The notes under the pieces are model-generated. The model worked only from the letters and a program-made list of their open reading frames with translations, searched no databases and was not told the origin of the DNA. The position numbers and the translations under genes were made by a program. Of a stretch of 64,000 nucleotides of DNA, positions 17,968-27,232 are shown piece by piece (position 1 is the first letter of the stretch; each line of letters begins with the position of its first letter). Source of the stretch: Legionella sp. PC997 (GTDB lineage Bacteria; Pseudomonadota; Gammaproteobacteria; Legionellales; Legionellaceae); the NCBI RefSeq assembly GCF_014109825.1, contig NZ_CP059576.1:419001-483000 (forward strand). Reading direction: 5' to 3'.

Positions 17968-19191
17968 ATGGACGCTTTGGATATTCAGGCAATTCGGAGA
18001 GATTTCCCTACACTTCATCAAAAAGTAAATGATTCTGATTTAATTTATTTTGATAACGCCGCAACATCACAAAAGCCTAAAGCGGTGATTGAGGCTATTT
18101 CTCGTTATTATGAGCATGACAATTCGAATGTGCATCGCGGTGTACACACTTTAAGTGTTAGAGCCACTGAGTGCTATGAAGCAGCACGTTCCAAAGTGAA
18201 ACGATTTATAAATGCAAACTCGCCCCGAGAATGTATTTACGTACGCGGAACAACTGAAGCAATTAATTTAGTAGCCCAAAGTTTAGTTGCTCCACGTATT
18301 TTACCTGATGAAGAAATATTAATCACCCACATGGAACATCATTCCAATATTGTTCCATGGCAAATGGTATGCAAAAAAACGGGTGCCAAGCTGCAAGTTG
18401 CACCTATTTCTCTAGATGGCGAGATTTTGTTGGAAGAGTTTGCTAAAAAATTAAATAAAAATACCAAATTTGTTGCTATCTCTCATGCTTCTAATGCTTT
18501 AGGTACTATTAATCCGGTTAAAGAAATGATTAAGATGGCCCATGATTTTGGTGCCGAAGTATTATTAGATGGAGCCCAAGCAGCCCCTCATTTTCCAGTA
18601 GACGTACAAGATTTAGGGTGTGATTTTTATGCGTTCTCCGGACATAAGCTCTATGGTCCTACGGGTATTGGTATTCTATGGGCCAAAGAAGAACTTTTAG
18701 AGGCGATGTCACCCTATCAAGGGGGGGGCGAAATGATTAATTACGTTACCTTTGACGCCACAGAATATGCCGCACCACCTTATAAATTTGAGGCAGGTAC
18801 TCCTAATATTGCTGGAGCAATTGGCTTAGGTGCTGCAATCGATTATTTAGAGTCGCTAGATAAAGAAGCACTCTTTGCATATGAACAAGAACTACTCGAA
18901 TATGCAACTGCTGGGGTTCGCTCTGTAAGTGGATTTAACCTCATTGGAACTGCCAAACAAAAAGTTCCTGTGGTCGCTTTTGTACATGGAACCATTCACG
19001 CGCATGATATTGGCACTATTTTAGACAGTGAAGGAATTGCAATACGCAGTGGGCATCATTGTGCTATGCCCTTGATGGATTTTTATAATGTGGCTGCTAC
19101 TTCACGTATTTCCTTGGCATTTTATAATACTAAAGAGGAAATTGATGTATGTATACAAGCATTACATCGAGTTAAAGAGGTATTTGCATGA
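17968..19191 (+). CDS. sufS: Cysteine desulfurase SufS
   Basis: PLP enzyme that takes sulfur from cysteine as a persulfide for the SUF scaffold. The 407 residues include Lys227 in SGHKLYGPTGIG (Schiff base) and catalytic Cys365 in RSGHHCAMPLM, the positions expected for group II desulfurases. THMEHHSNIVPW and the PLP region AVLLDGAQ-like segment are also present. Its sulfur acceptor is probably the SufU encoded next, whose start overlaps the sufS stop by 4 bases (ATGA). No SufE is encoded in the window. Confidence 0.96.
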   Translation: MDALDIQAIRRDFPTLHQKVNDSDLIYFDNAATSQKPKAVIEAISRYYEHDNSNVHRGVHTLSVRATECYEAARSKVKRFINANSPRECIYVRGTTEAINLVAQSLVAPRILPDEEILITHMEHHSNIVPWQMVCKKTGAKLQVAPISLDGEILLEEFAKKLNKNTKFVAISHASNALGTINPVKEMIKMAHDFGAEVLLDGAQAAPHFPVDVQDLGCDFYAFSGHKLYGPTGIGILWAKEELLEAMSPYQGGGEMINYVTFDATEYAAPPYKFEAGTPNIAGAIGLGAAIDYLESLDKEALFAYEQELLEYATAGVRSVSGFNLIGTAKQKVPVVAFVHGTIHAHDIGTILDSEGIAIRSGHHCAMPLMDFYNVAATSRISLAFYNTKEEIDVCIQALHRVKEVFA

Positions 19192-19637
19192 GCGCTGAAT
19201 TACGAGAACTTTATCAAGAAATCATTATCGATCACAACCGCAACCCGCGTCATCACTATGAAATGAAGGATGCGACAGTGCAGGCGAATGGTTTTAACCC
19301 TTTGTGCGGGGATAAGTTAACCGTTTATGTCAAAATCGAAGCGAATTTGATTACCGAATTGAGTTTTTTAGGATGTGGTTGTGCTATATCACAAGCCTCG
19401 GCTTCTTTGATGACTGACTCCATAAAAGGCAAAACCATAGAAGAAGCCCATGAGATGTTTCATCGTTTTCACCATATGCTGACGCAAAATGAGGAAAGTC
19501 AGTTACGGTATATGGATAAGTTGACAGTTCTTGCAGGAGTGAAAGCTTATCCTGCACGGGTAAAATGTGCTACTTTGGCTTGGCATACTCTTGAAGCAGC
19601 ATTGAATAAAGACAATAACGTGGTGAAAACCGAGTAA
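19188..19637 (+). CDS. sufU: Zinc-dependent sulfurtransferase SufU
   Basis: Accepts persulfide sulfur from SufS and passes it to SufB. The 149 residues carry the four predicted zinc and transfer ligands of SufU: Cys40 and Asp42 (NPLCGD), Cys65 (LGCGCAIS) and Cys127 (VKCATL). The extra residues between the second and third cysteine, compared with IscU, also point to SufU. It overlaps sufS by 4 bases. SufU with SufS is the Firmicutes-type pairing and replaces SufE here. The next gene, sufT, begins 56 bases downstream. Confidence 0.93.
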   Translation: MSAELRELYQEIIIDHNRNPRHHYEMKDATVQANGFNPLCGDKLTVYVKIEANLITELSFLGCGCAISQASASLMTDSIKGKTIEEAHEMFHRFHHMLTQNEESQLRYMDKLTVLAGVKAYPARVKCATLAWHTLEAALNKDNNVVKTE

Positions 19638-19693
19638 TGGTTTATTAAAAGCCGCAACCTAGGGTGCAGTTACCAAAAAAACGCAGGTACTTT

Positions 19694-20029
19694 ATGTTTG
19701 GTTTTAAGAAAAAACAGGATCCGGAATTATTGAAAGAGGCTATTATTAATGCGCTTAGGGAGATCTATGATCCTGAAATTCCCGTCAATATTTATGATTT
19801 GGGTTTAATTTACGATATTTTGATCGATGATGAAGCCCATGTCGTTATACACATGACTTTAACTACCCCAGGTTGTCCTGTTGCCCAAACTTTTCCAGGA
19901 ACAGTAGAACAAGCCGTCAATAAAGTTGAAGGGGTTCGCGATTGTTCGGTAGAGTTAGTTTGGGAGCCGCCTTGGTCTCAAGACAGAATGACTGAAGCAG
20001 CTCGACTGGAATTGGGAATATTTTACTAA
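19694..20029 (+). CDS. sufT: SufT, MIP18/DUF59-family Fe-S maturation factor
   Basis: A small protein of 111 residues of the MIP18 family, which helps mature Fe-S proteins. It has the family signature EIYDPEIPVNIYDLGLIYDI and the cysteine motif MTLTTPGCPVAQTFPG. The C-terminal segment VELVWEPPWSQDRMTEAARLELG is also conserved. The frame extends back to a GTG at 19664, but the ATG at 19694 gives MFGFKKKQDPELLKEAI, close to the usual family start, after CAGGT. Its stop and the epmA start share a base (TAATG), tying epmA to the SUF transcript. Confidence 0.9.
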   Translation: MFGFKKKQDPELLKEAIINALREIYDPEIPVNIYDLGLIYDILIDDEAHVVIHMTLTTPGCPVAQTFPGTVEQAVNKVEGVRDCSVELVWEPPWSQDRMTEAARLELGIFY

Positions 20030-20970
20030 TGTGGCAACCTTCCGCACCGATCGAGCATTTGCGTCAACGGGCGAAATTATTAGTAAAGATCCGCTCTTTT
20101 TTTACTGAGCGCGACTATTTGGAAGTTGAAACTCCAATTATGGCGCGTTATGGCACAACCGATGTGTACCTTAGCAACATAAAGGCCACTTTTCGTGGCA
20201 AATCCTACTGTTTACAAACCTCTCCTGAATATCATATGAAGCGATTGCTTGCTGCTGGTAGCGGCTCTATTTTCCAAATCGCCCGTGTCTTTCGTGATGA
20301 TGAGCTGGGGCGATGGCATAATCCAGAGTTTACTTTGTTAGAGTGGTACCGACTGGGCATAGATCATCATGCCCTCATGGATGAGATGGATGATTTCCTG
20401 CAAATAGTGATGCAATCTAAACCTCTAATCAGAAAAACCTATCAACAGGCTTTTATTGAAGCATGTGATGTGGATCCATTCTCTGCTCCAATTACACAAT
20501 TTAAGCAAATATTGAGACGTTATGAGTTGGATAATGTATTAGCTCCTCAAGAAGAAGATAGAGATCAATATTTATTTCTGCTGATGAGTCATGTTGTAGA
20601 ACCTTTTTTGAGTAAAGAAACTGCTCCCGTTGCGGTCTATAATTTTCCGGAATCACAAGCAGCTTTAGCAAAAATTAATCAGGGAGTAGCCGAACGTTTT
20701 GAAGTCTATTACCAAGGTGTGGAGTTAGCGAATGGCTTTCATGAGTTGACGGATGCTACCGCCCAGGAAAATCGTTTCACTCAAGACCAAAAGCTAAGAA
20801 GGGAAAAGGGTTTTCCCTCTGTGGAGGCGGATCAATACCTATTGCAAGCTTTAAAACATGGCTTGCCTTCTTGCAGCGGAGTGGCCTTAGGTATTGACCG
20901 TTTATTGGCTTTAGCCTTAGCACAATTTGAGATTTCACAAATTATTTCTTTCGATTTTAACAGAGCATAA
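20029..20970 (+). CDS. epmA: EF-P--(R)-beta-lysine ligase EpmA
   Basis: A lysyl-tRNA-synthetase-like enzyme (GenX/PoxA) that attaches beta-lysine to elongation factor P to relieve ribosome stalling at polyproline. The 313 residues form only a class II catalytic core with no anticodon-binding domain. Motif 2 is RVFRDDELGRWHNPEFTLLE and motif 3 is GVALGIDRLLALAL. The length fits the family (about 325). The start overlaps the sufT stop by one base, so it is probably the last gene of the SUF transcript. The partner aminomutase EpmB is not in the window. Confidence 0.95.
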   Translation: MWQPSAPIEHLRQRAKLLVKIRSFFTERDYLEVETPIMARYGTTDVYLSNIKATFRGKSYCLQTSPEYHMKRLLAAGSGSIFQIARVFRDDELGRWHNPEFTLLEWYRLGIDHHALMDEMDDFLQIVMQSKPLIRKTYQQAFIEACDVDPFSAPITQFKQILRRYELDNVLAPQEEDRDQYLFLLMSHVVEPFLSKETAPVAVYNFPESQAALAKINQGVAERFEVYYQGVELANGFHELTDATAQENRFTQDQKLRREKGFPSVEADQYLLQALKHGLPSCSGVALGIDRLLALALAQFEISQIISFDFNRA

Positions 20971-21070
20971 ATTTCCATTTTCTTCCCTCAAAATCATTCA
21001 TAATCAATCTACAATGAATCCAAAGATGGTCTAATATTAATCATATAGGGCTTTTTTGTAGTTTCTAATT

Positions 21071-23113
21071 ATGATACGGGCTGAAGAGGTTTTTAAACCT
21101 GATTTTAAAGGCAAACCAGATTTTAAAGGTCCAATAGTATTACACATGATCGATCAAAATGGTTATGGTGATGTATCTTTAGGAATTAAAATTGCTAAGT
21201 TTCTCTCCAAAAAATATCCAGATGCTCCAGTTTACGTTTTGGCAAGATCAGATTCAATAAAAAAAATAATCGAGATTGAGCCTGACTTTTTAGAGCAAGT
21301 CACTCATCCTAAAATTAAAACGGTTAACACACAAATGACGAGTCATTATTCACTCCGTGAGTTATGTGAGAGTGCGCAACTTGCCGTAGAAACAGCTATT
21401 TATGATGACTCATTGAACAAATATTATAAAAAAAATACCTGTCCCAAAATCTTTATTGGGGAATATGGACTTTATGAGAAAAAAGACTATCAGGATCCCA
21501 TAATTAATTTAAGTGGTAATGTGGGTGTGGGAGAAGATTATCCTGGAATTTTAATTGAACCTAATTTAAAAGAATTTTCACATTTGAATCCGGCCGCAAA
21601 ATTAGAAGCTCGAGCAAAAATCCTTAACGGATTGGATCCGATGTTAAAAAAACAAGTGTTAGGTAGTGAAAGTGATGACGCTTCAGTATTTCTTAAAAAG
21701 AACAGTTTTGCTTTTTCCTATTATAACTTCCCCTATTCTTATAAAAGAGCAGCCACTGTATTTGCGGCAAGTAATGAGGAAGGAAAACACGCAAACTATT
21801 TTGTAAGTGCTTCGGATAAAAACGACAAGGATCAAGTGGTATTAGAGGCTTTAGAAGACAAAGATTTTCAAGATAAGTTAAAACAACTGGGATATAGCAA
21901 GCTTGTTTTTTATACTGAAGACTCAGATAAGCCACATAAAGAGATTATTTTAGATAAAACAAATGCGGAGGGTAGGGAGTTTAGAGTATTCCAAAGAAAT
22001 CGCTTTACTCACGATACCACACTTGATTTGATGCGTTTGTCTGATGTCTGCGGAGTTGCAGGCGACCAATCACTTACAGAAGCATTTTCCCTTGGTGCTT
22101 ATCCTGTTCCAGAGGAATGGCATTGTCAAATAAAAATAATAAATCAAATTGCAAATACCTATTACGCTAATAATGGGGTCATGTCACATATACATGGGAA
22201 TACATGGGAAAGTAAAAGCTCAGTTAACGAATGGGCCTATGCTGGTGAAATATTGCGTAAATTCCGTCCTACCGTAGATAATGTTCTTACCAAATTCCAA
22301 AATGAGGCAAATCTTTACAATGCACTAGACTATCGGCTTAATATGGAACTTGAAAAGCCAAAACAAGAAGAAATAGACAAATATAATAAAGCCTTTATTG
22401 AGGCACTTGAGGTGAATCAAAGGAGTCTAAAAACAGACAAGGATAAAGCTTTTCATATAGCTACAGAGATAGCGCGTTATTATGCTAAGTACGAACCCAG
22501 TGAACCCCTGACACTTGGTAAAATACTCGATACAATGAGTACGCATGTCGGTCAATCAATTTCCCATATTGATAAAATTGCTAATGTTGTTGTTCAACAA
22601 AAAGATTGTGACTTTATAAAAAGTGAGCGCAGTACTAGTTTTATAAAAAGGAACATTACCCACACCTCCTCACGAAATACAGAATTATTTTCCAAACTCC
22701 AATCGTTGCAACGACACCATTTTCCCTCCTCAATGGAAGGAAATACCCAAGATAAAAGCAATTCGTTTAAAGATAAATTTTCTGAAATGCGTCAATCGGA
22801 AGTTACAGAAGGCGATCTCGATTTGGCAGTAAAGTATTTAGCGGGATTAAGTATACAAACACTCAGTGAGGAGATAGGTTTTGGTCATACCCACAATTTT
22901 GGCAAATCCTTGCATGACGGATATCACTTGGTTGAAAAAATAACCCCTTACGAACCGGATAAGCCGGTAAATGAAAATAAAAAATTTACGTTTATTATTG
23001 AGACTAATTACCATTCGGATGAAAAATATCAAATTACGATTTCTAAAGAGCAATTGCGAGAATTTTCAGAGCGACAACAGATGAAAGAGGCGCAATCTGC
23101 ATACAATTGCTGA
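21071..23113 (+). CDS. Large protein with glycosyltransferase-like region, candidate effector
   Basis: I do not recognise a named family for this 680-residue protein. The N-terminal part has an alternating beta/alpha pattern (GPIVLHMIDQNGYGDVSLGI, then IAKFLSKKYPDAPVYVLA) resembling the N-domain of GT-B glycosyltransferases. The motif SDVCGVAGDQSLTEAFSLGA, about residues 323-342, resembles the donor-binding Rossmann half. There is no signal peptide or membrane segment. The C-terminal third is charged and helical, and the tail LREFSERQQMKEAQ is glutamate-rich, like the E-block of some Dot/Icm substrates. A short tandem repeat, DFKGKPDFKG, is near the N-terminus. It stands alone, downstream of epmA and convergent with radC, with a weak ribosome-binding site. 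Effector and transferase roles are inference. Confidence 0.75.
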   Translation: MIRAEEVFKPDFKGKPDFKGPIVLHMIDQNGYGDVSLGIKIAKFLSKKYPDAPVYVLARSDSIKKIIEIEPDFLEQVTHPKIKTVNTQMTSHYSLRELCESAQLAVETAIYDDSLNKYYKKNTCPKIFIGEYGLYEKKDYQDPIINLSGNVGVGEDYPGILIEPNLKEFSHLNPAAKLEARAKILNGLDPMLKKQVLGSESDDASVFLKKNSFAFSYYNFPYSYKRAATVFAASNEEGKHANYFVSASDKNDKDQVVLEALEDKDFQDKLKQLGYSKLVFYTEDSDKPHKEIILDKTNAEGREFRVFQRNRFTHDTTLDLMRLSDVCGVAGDQSLTEAFSLGAYPVPEEWHCQIKIINQIANTYYANNGVMSHIHGNTWESKSSVNEWAYAGEILRKFRPTVDNVLTKFQNEANLYNALDYRLNMELEKPKQEEIDKYNKAFIEALEVNQRSLKTDKDKAFHIATEIARYYAKYEPSEPLTLGKILDTMSTHVGQSISHIDKIANVVVQQKDCDFIKSERSTSFIKRNITHTSSRNTELFSKLQSLQRHHFPSSMEGNTQDKSNSFKDKFSEMRQSEVTEGDLDLAVKYLAGLSIQTLSEEIGFGHTHNFGKSLHDGYHLVEKITPYEPDKPVNENKKFTFIIETNYHSDEKYQITISKEQLREFSERQQMKEAQSAYNC

Positions 23114-23250
23114 GCATACCTTGGGATTCTGTAGGCGTGAGATCAGATGGTAGCTGCCTTCTCTACGTTCTCTTGAGCGTTGCTTCTGGGGCTTAGCTCT
23201 TTTCCTTCATAAATTCTCTGCTTTCCTTGTTTCATCCCAAGCTTTGCATC

Positions 23251-23264
23251 ACCCCACCAGGGGT
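23251..23264 (+). terminator. Weak terminator-like hairpin before radC end
   Basis: ACCCC (23251-23255), loop ACCA, and GGGGT (23260-23264) with TT following lie between the 680-residue gene and the convergent radC. The stem is only 5 bp. The rest of the 151-base gap has nothing I can identify. Confidence 0.3.
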
Positions 23265-23951
23265 TTAATTACAGCATATTGATTTGCTTTCGGCGAAGAT
23301 AGAGTACACTTCATTGTCACCAATGATTAAATGATCAAGTAAGCGAGCATCAACTAATTCAAGAGCCTCTTTGATACGTTCGGTGACGACAATATCTTGA
23401 TGACTTGCATCAGATAGACCTGATGGATGGTTGTGAGCAAGGATGATGGCGGCAGCATTATGTTGTAAGACACGTTCTATGATGGGTCTTGGATGAATCG
23501 TTGCGGTATTGATTGTGCCAGAAAAAAGTTCTTCATAAGCTATGATGCGATGTTGATTATCCAGAAAAAGAGCTGCAAAAGTTTCATTTTTATAATCGCG
23601 CATCCGCTTTTTTAAATAAGCATAGGTTTGTTTGCTGTTGGTGATTTGGGTGTCTTTTTGCAATTGAATGTAATCACTGCGACGGCACATTTCTTTGACT
23701 GCTTGTAATTGGGCATAGCGTACGTCTCCCAAACCATGTATCTGCTTGAAACTCTGTTTATCTGCATTAAGAATGGCGCGTAAATCCCCCAAATGCTTGA
23801 GGAGATCAAATGCTAATTGAACACAGGATTTTTTATTACTACCCGAACTGATAAAAATTGCGAGTAACTCTGGGTCTGAAAGACTTTGTGCACCATGGGT
23901 AAGCAATTTTTCACGCAGATCTAACTGCCGTGTTGATTGGACGATCGTCAT
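23265..23951 (-). CDS. radC: RadC family DNA repair-associated protein (JAB/JAMM domain)
   Basis: The 228-residue RadC/YicR-type protein has an N-terminal helix-hairpin-helix region (FKQIHGLGDVRYAQLQAV, about 68-85). A C-terminal JAMM metalloprotease-like fold carries His173 and His175 in AHNHPSG and Asp186, with Glu in YEELFSGT. All metal ligands are present. The cellular role of RadC is not well defined despite the repair name. The start ATG follows AAAGGA. It is divergent from coaBC, which is the usual arrangement in gammaproteobacteria. Confidence 0.94.
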   Translation of the reverse strand: MTIVQSTRQLDLREKLLTHGAQSLSDPELLAIFISSGSNKKSCVQLAFDLLKHLGDLRAILNADKQSFKQIHGLGDVRYAQLQAVKEMCRRSDYIQLQKDTQITNSKQTYAYLKKRMRDYKNETFAALFLDNQHRIIAYEELFSGTINTATIHPRPIIERVLQHNAAAIILAHNHPSGLSDASHQDIVVTERIKEALELVDARLLDHLIIGDNEVYSIFAESKSICCN

Positions 23952-24017
23952 TTTTCTATTCCTTTATTGCGAAGTTTATGCTTTGATCGAGGCTATTCTT
24001 ATCAAAAATGTTGAACC

Positions 24018-25223
24018 ATGCAAGATTTTATTGGGAAAAAAGTACTTCTTGGGATTTGTGGTGGGGTCGCCGCATATAAATCAGCTTACCTGATTCGAGA
24101 GTTAACTCGAGCCGGTGCCGAGGTTAAAGTGGTGATGACCCAATCGGCCCAGGAATTTGTTAGTCCCTTACTCATGCAAGCTTTATCAGGAAATGAGGTA
24201 CGTACGAATTTATTTGATGCCCAGGCAGAGCGGGCTATGGGACATATTGAATTGGCGCGTTGGGCCGATTATTTGGTAATTGCACCCGCTTCTGCCAATT
24301 GTCTTGCCAAAATAGCACAAGGTATCGCTGATGATTTGCTCTCTACTTTATATCTTGTAGCCGAAGTTCCCGTACTGGTTTGTCCCGCTATGAATCGCAG
24401 TATGTGGGCTCATCCCGCGACCCAAGCCAATTGTAAGCTGTTACAGACACGCGGTGTTATTTTTGTGGGGCCTGAAGAAGGTTCTCAAGCGTGTGGTGAA
24501 CAAGGTTTTGGGCGGGTAAGTGAAGTGGAACAAATCATGAGTGCTTTACGTTTACATGAGGTCCATCAGTTGTTAGTAGGAAAAAAAGTACTGGTAACTG
24601 CTGGACCCACCCGTGAATCCATAGATCCAGTGCGCTATATCAGCAATTACAGCTCTGGAAAAATGGGCTATGCGCTAGCAGAAGCTGCTGCAATGGCTGG
24701 AGCACAAGTTACTTTGATTAGTGGGCCAAGTTCTTTACAGGCATCGGCGAGCATAAAGCGGATTCAAGTGGAGTCTGCACAGGAAATGCTGGATGCTGTA
24801 ATGCGGGAAATGCCAGCAGATGGTATATATATAGGAACAGCTGCTGTTGCCGATTATCGGGTTGAGTCACCAGCTTCTGAGAAAATAAAGAAAAAAAATC
24901 AAGATGAAATGACACTAAAATTGATAAAGAATCCTGATATTTTAAGTGGTGTTGTGGATTCAGCTAAGGCCTCTTATGTAGTTGGATTTGCTGCAGAAAC
25001 AACGGATGTTTTACATTATGCCACCGAAAAATTACAGCATAAAAAACTGGATATGATCGTGGCTAACGCAGTAGGCAAAGGACTAGGATTTGAAAGTGAG
25101 GTGAATCAAGTTTCCTTGATTACAAAAAGCAAGCAAATCGAGCTGCCCTTAACCCATAAAACGCGATTGGCAGGACAAATCATTGCAATCATTGCTGCAA
25201 CTCTGCAAAATGATGCGCATTAA
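24018..25223 (+). CDS. coaBC: Bifunctional CoaBC (phosphopantothenoylcysteine decarboxylase/synthetase)
   Basis: Catalyses two steps of coenzyme A synthesis, and was formerly called Dfp. In the 401 residues, the N-terminal flavin CoaC domain (1-190) has [20 protein letters not shown] and the substrate-recognition clamp PAMNRSMW. The C-terminal CoaB domain begins at [19 protein letters not shown] and has [16 protein letters not shown] for CTP and dimerisation, plus the Lys-rich strap near KIKKKN. dut follows 17 bases after the stop, the common coaBC-dut order. Confidence 0.95.
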   Translation: MQDFIGKKVLLGICGGVAAYKSAYLIRELTRAGAEVKVVMTQSAQEFVSPLLMQALSGNEVRTNLFDAQAERAMGHIELARWADYLVIAPASANCLAKIAQGIADDLLSTLYLVAEVPVLVCPAMNRSMWAHPATQANCKLLQTRGVIFVGPEEGSQACGEQGFGRVSEVEQIMSALRLHEVHQLLVGKKVLVTAGPTRESIDPVRYISNYSSGKMGYALAEAAAMAGAQVTLISGPSSLQASASIKRIQVESAQEMLDAVMREMPADGIYIGTAAVADYRVESPASEKIKKKNQDEMTLKLIKNPDILSGVVDSAKASYVVGFAAETTDVLHYATEKLQHKKLDMIVANAVGKGLGFESEVNQVSLITKSKQIELPLTHKTRLAGQIIAIIAATLQNDAH

Positions 25224-25240
25224 TGTTAATAGGAAAGATT

Positions 25241-25699
25241 ATGACGCAAGCGATTCAATTAAAAATTCTTGATGCTCGAATAGGAGACACAATTCCCTTG
25301 CCTGCTTATGCGACCGATGGTTCAGCCGGGCTCGATTTGCGTGTTTGTATTAATGAGCCGATTCAAATTGCACCACAAGAGACGGTGCTGTTGCCAACCG
25401 GTCTGTCCATTTATATTGCTGATCCCAAATTAGCGGCTGTCATTTTACCCCGTTCGGGTTTAGGACATAAAAATGGTATCGTTTTGGGTAATTTAGTTGG
25501 ACTGATTGATTCTGATTACCAAGGGGAACTTAAGATTTCGTGTTGGAACAGAGGAATGGAGCATTTCACTGTGAACCCTGGAGAGCGTATTGCGCAATTG
25601 GTTTTTATTCCAGTTGTACAAGCAGCTTTTGAATTAGTTGCTGAATTTACTGAAACCTCTAGAGGGGATGGTGGGTTTGGTAGTTCGGGGAGGCATTAA
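25241..25699 (+). CDS. dut: Deoxyuridine 5'-triphosphate nucleotidohydrolase (dUTPase)
   Basis: Hydrolyses dUTP to dUMP, limiting uracil in DNA and supplying thymidylate synthesis. It is a trimeric all-beta dUTPase of 152 residues with the five family motifs: [38 protein letters not shown] and [11 protein letters not shown]. An upstream in-frame ATG at 25223 exists, but the ATG at 25241 follows AGGAAAG with suitable spacing and gives the E. coli length. It lies between coaBC and the phosphohexomutase gene, both within 17 bases. Confidence 0.95.
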   Translation: MTQAIQLKILDARIGDTIPLPAYATDGSAGLDLRVCINEPIQIAPQETVLLPTGLSIYIADPKLAAVILPRSGLGHKNGIVLGNLVGLIDSDYQGELKISCWNRGMEHFTVNPGERIAQLVFIPVVQAAFELVAEFTETSRGDGGFGSSGRH

Positions 25700-25700
25700 A

Positions 25701-27092
25701 ATGAACTATCAGCAAAAGCAAGTTTCTCGCTCTGTATTTAGGGCTTATGATATTAGAGGCATAATTGGCCAGGAATTGGATGAAAATGCGTTCTACAGTA
25801 TTGGATTGGCGTTAGCCTGTTATTTACGTGAGTTACAACGTCAGCAAATTTTTTTGGCACGAGATGGTCGCCTTACCAGTTTGGCTATGTCTTCAGCTTT
25901 AAAACAAGGATTACTCGATAGCGGAATTGAAGTACTTGATTTAGGGGCCGTTCCTACCCCGGTGATGTATTTTGCGGTTCATACTCAAAGTATCGATTGT
26001 GGATTGATGGTAACCGGAAGTCACAATCCGGCGAATTACAATGGCATCAAAATGGTGTTGTTGGGTAAGACTTTAATGCAAGAAGATATTGATGTCTTGT
26101 ATCGGATGGTTCATGAAGGAAAACGCATCACTGGCCAAGGTAAAGATGTCGCATTCGATATATTGCCTACTTACAAAGAACGGATTATAAGTGATATAAA
26201 AATTAAACGCCCTTTAAAAGTCGTAGTTGATTGCGGGAACGGTATCGCTGGTCCTGTTGTACCTCAAGTGCTTCGTGAATTAGGTTGTGAGGTGGTTGAG
26301 CTTTATTGCGATGTGGATGGGCACTTTCCTAATCATCATCCTGATCCCACTGTCGAGGCTAATTTAGCTGATCTGAAAGCTGCGGTAGCAATACATAAAG
26401 CAGATTTGGGTTTAGCTTTTGATGGTGATGCCGATCGAGTCGGGTTGGTCACGAACAAAGGGGAAATGATTTGGCCTGATCGTTTGATGATGCTTTATGC
26501 TCGGGAATTATTAACACGCCGTCCCGGAGCTACTATAGTGTTTGATGTGAAATGCTCCAGTCATTTAGAATCGGTAATCAAAGAGGCGGGCGGTGTAGCA
26601 AAAATGTGTCCTACTGGTCATTCCATTGTGAAGCACATCATGAAACAAGAAGGAGCCGCCTTGGCTGGGGAAATGAGTGGCCATTTGTTTTTTAAAGATC
26701 GTTGGTATGGATTTGATGATGCACTCTACAGTGCTTGTCGGTTGCTCGAAATTTTTAGTGCTTCGAATAAGACCGTAAGTGAACAATTTGAAGTAATTCC
26801 TAATAGTGTTAATACTCCGGAATTAAAAATTGCCATTGCGGATGATGAAAAATTCCAGTTTATGAAACGATTTAATGAAATGGCAGAATTTCCGCCTCAA
26901 GCACGTGTTATTGCCATTGATGGGTTACGTGTGGAATTTGATAAGGGTTGGGGGCTATTGCGTGCCTCGAATACCACCCCTTGTCTCGTTGCTCGTTTTG
27001 AAGCGGAAGATGAACATAATTTGGAACAAATTCAGGAGTTGTTCAAAAAACAGATGCATTTATTGGATGCCAAACTTGAGTTGCCATTCTAG
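25701..27092 (+). CDS. algC: Phosphomannomutase/phosphoglucomutase (AlgC type)
   Basis: Interconverts hexose 6- and 1-phosphates for LPS and exopolysaccharide precursors. The 463 residues show active-site Ser107 in TGSHNPANYNGIK, the metal loop DGDADRVGLV, the sugar-specificity loop GEMSGHLFF and the phosphate-binding loop RASNTTPCLVARFE. All four alpha-D-phosphohexomutase domains are present. The ATG at 25701 follows GGGGAGG and begins MNYQQKQVSRSVFRAYDIRG; the longer frame back to 25638 overlaps dut. A terminator follows. Confidence 0.93.
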   Translation: MNYQQKQVSRSVFRAYDIRGIIGQELDENAFYSIGLALACYLRELQRQQIFLARDGRLTSLAMSSALKQGLLDSGIEVLDLGAVPTPVMYFAVHTQSIDCGLMVTGSHNPANYNGIKMVLLGKTLMQEDIDVLYRMVHEGKRITGQGKDVAFDILPTYKERIISDIKIKRPLKVVVDCGNGIAGPVVPQVLRELGCEVVELYCDVDGHFPNHHPDPTVEANLADLKAAVAIHKADLGLAFDGDADRVGLVTNKGEMIWPDRLMMLYARELLTRRPGATIVFDVKCSSHLESVIKEAGGVAKMCPTGHSIVKHIMKQEGAALAGEMSGHLFFKDRWYGFDDALYSACRLLEIFSASNKTVSEQFEVIPNSVNTPELKIAIADDEKFQFMKRFNEMAEFPPQARVIAIDGLRVEFDKGWGLLRASNTTPCLVARFEAEDEHNLEQIQELFKKQMHLLDAKLELPF

Positions 27093-27103
27093 TTATGAGG
27101 CTG

Positions 27104-27134
27104 ACCTAGGTGAAGAGATATATCCCACCTAGGT
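27104..27134 (+). terminator. Terminator after the phosphohexomutase gene
   Basis: ACCTAGGTG (27104-27112) and CACCTAGGT (27126-27134) make a perfect 9-bp stem followed by TTCTT, 12 bases after the stop. Confidence 0.65.
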
Positions 27135-27232
27135 TTCTTAAAGCCTCGTTCAAAATAAAGTATTAAGTTTTTATTGAAAAGTATTCCAAAAAAGAACACA
27201 CTAAGTTCAATTCATGATGAATTTTATGAGAA

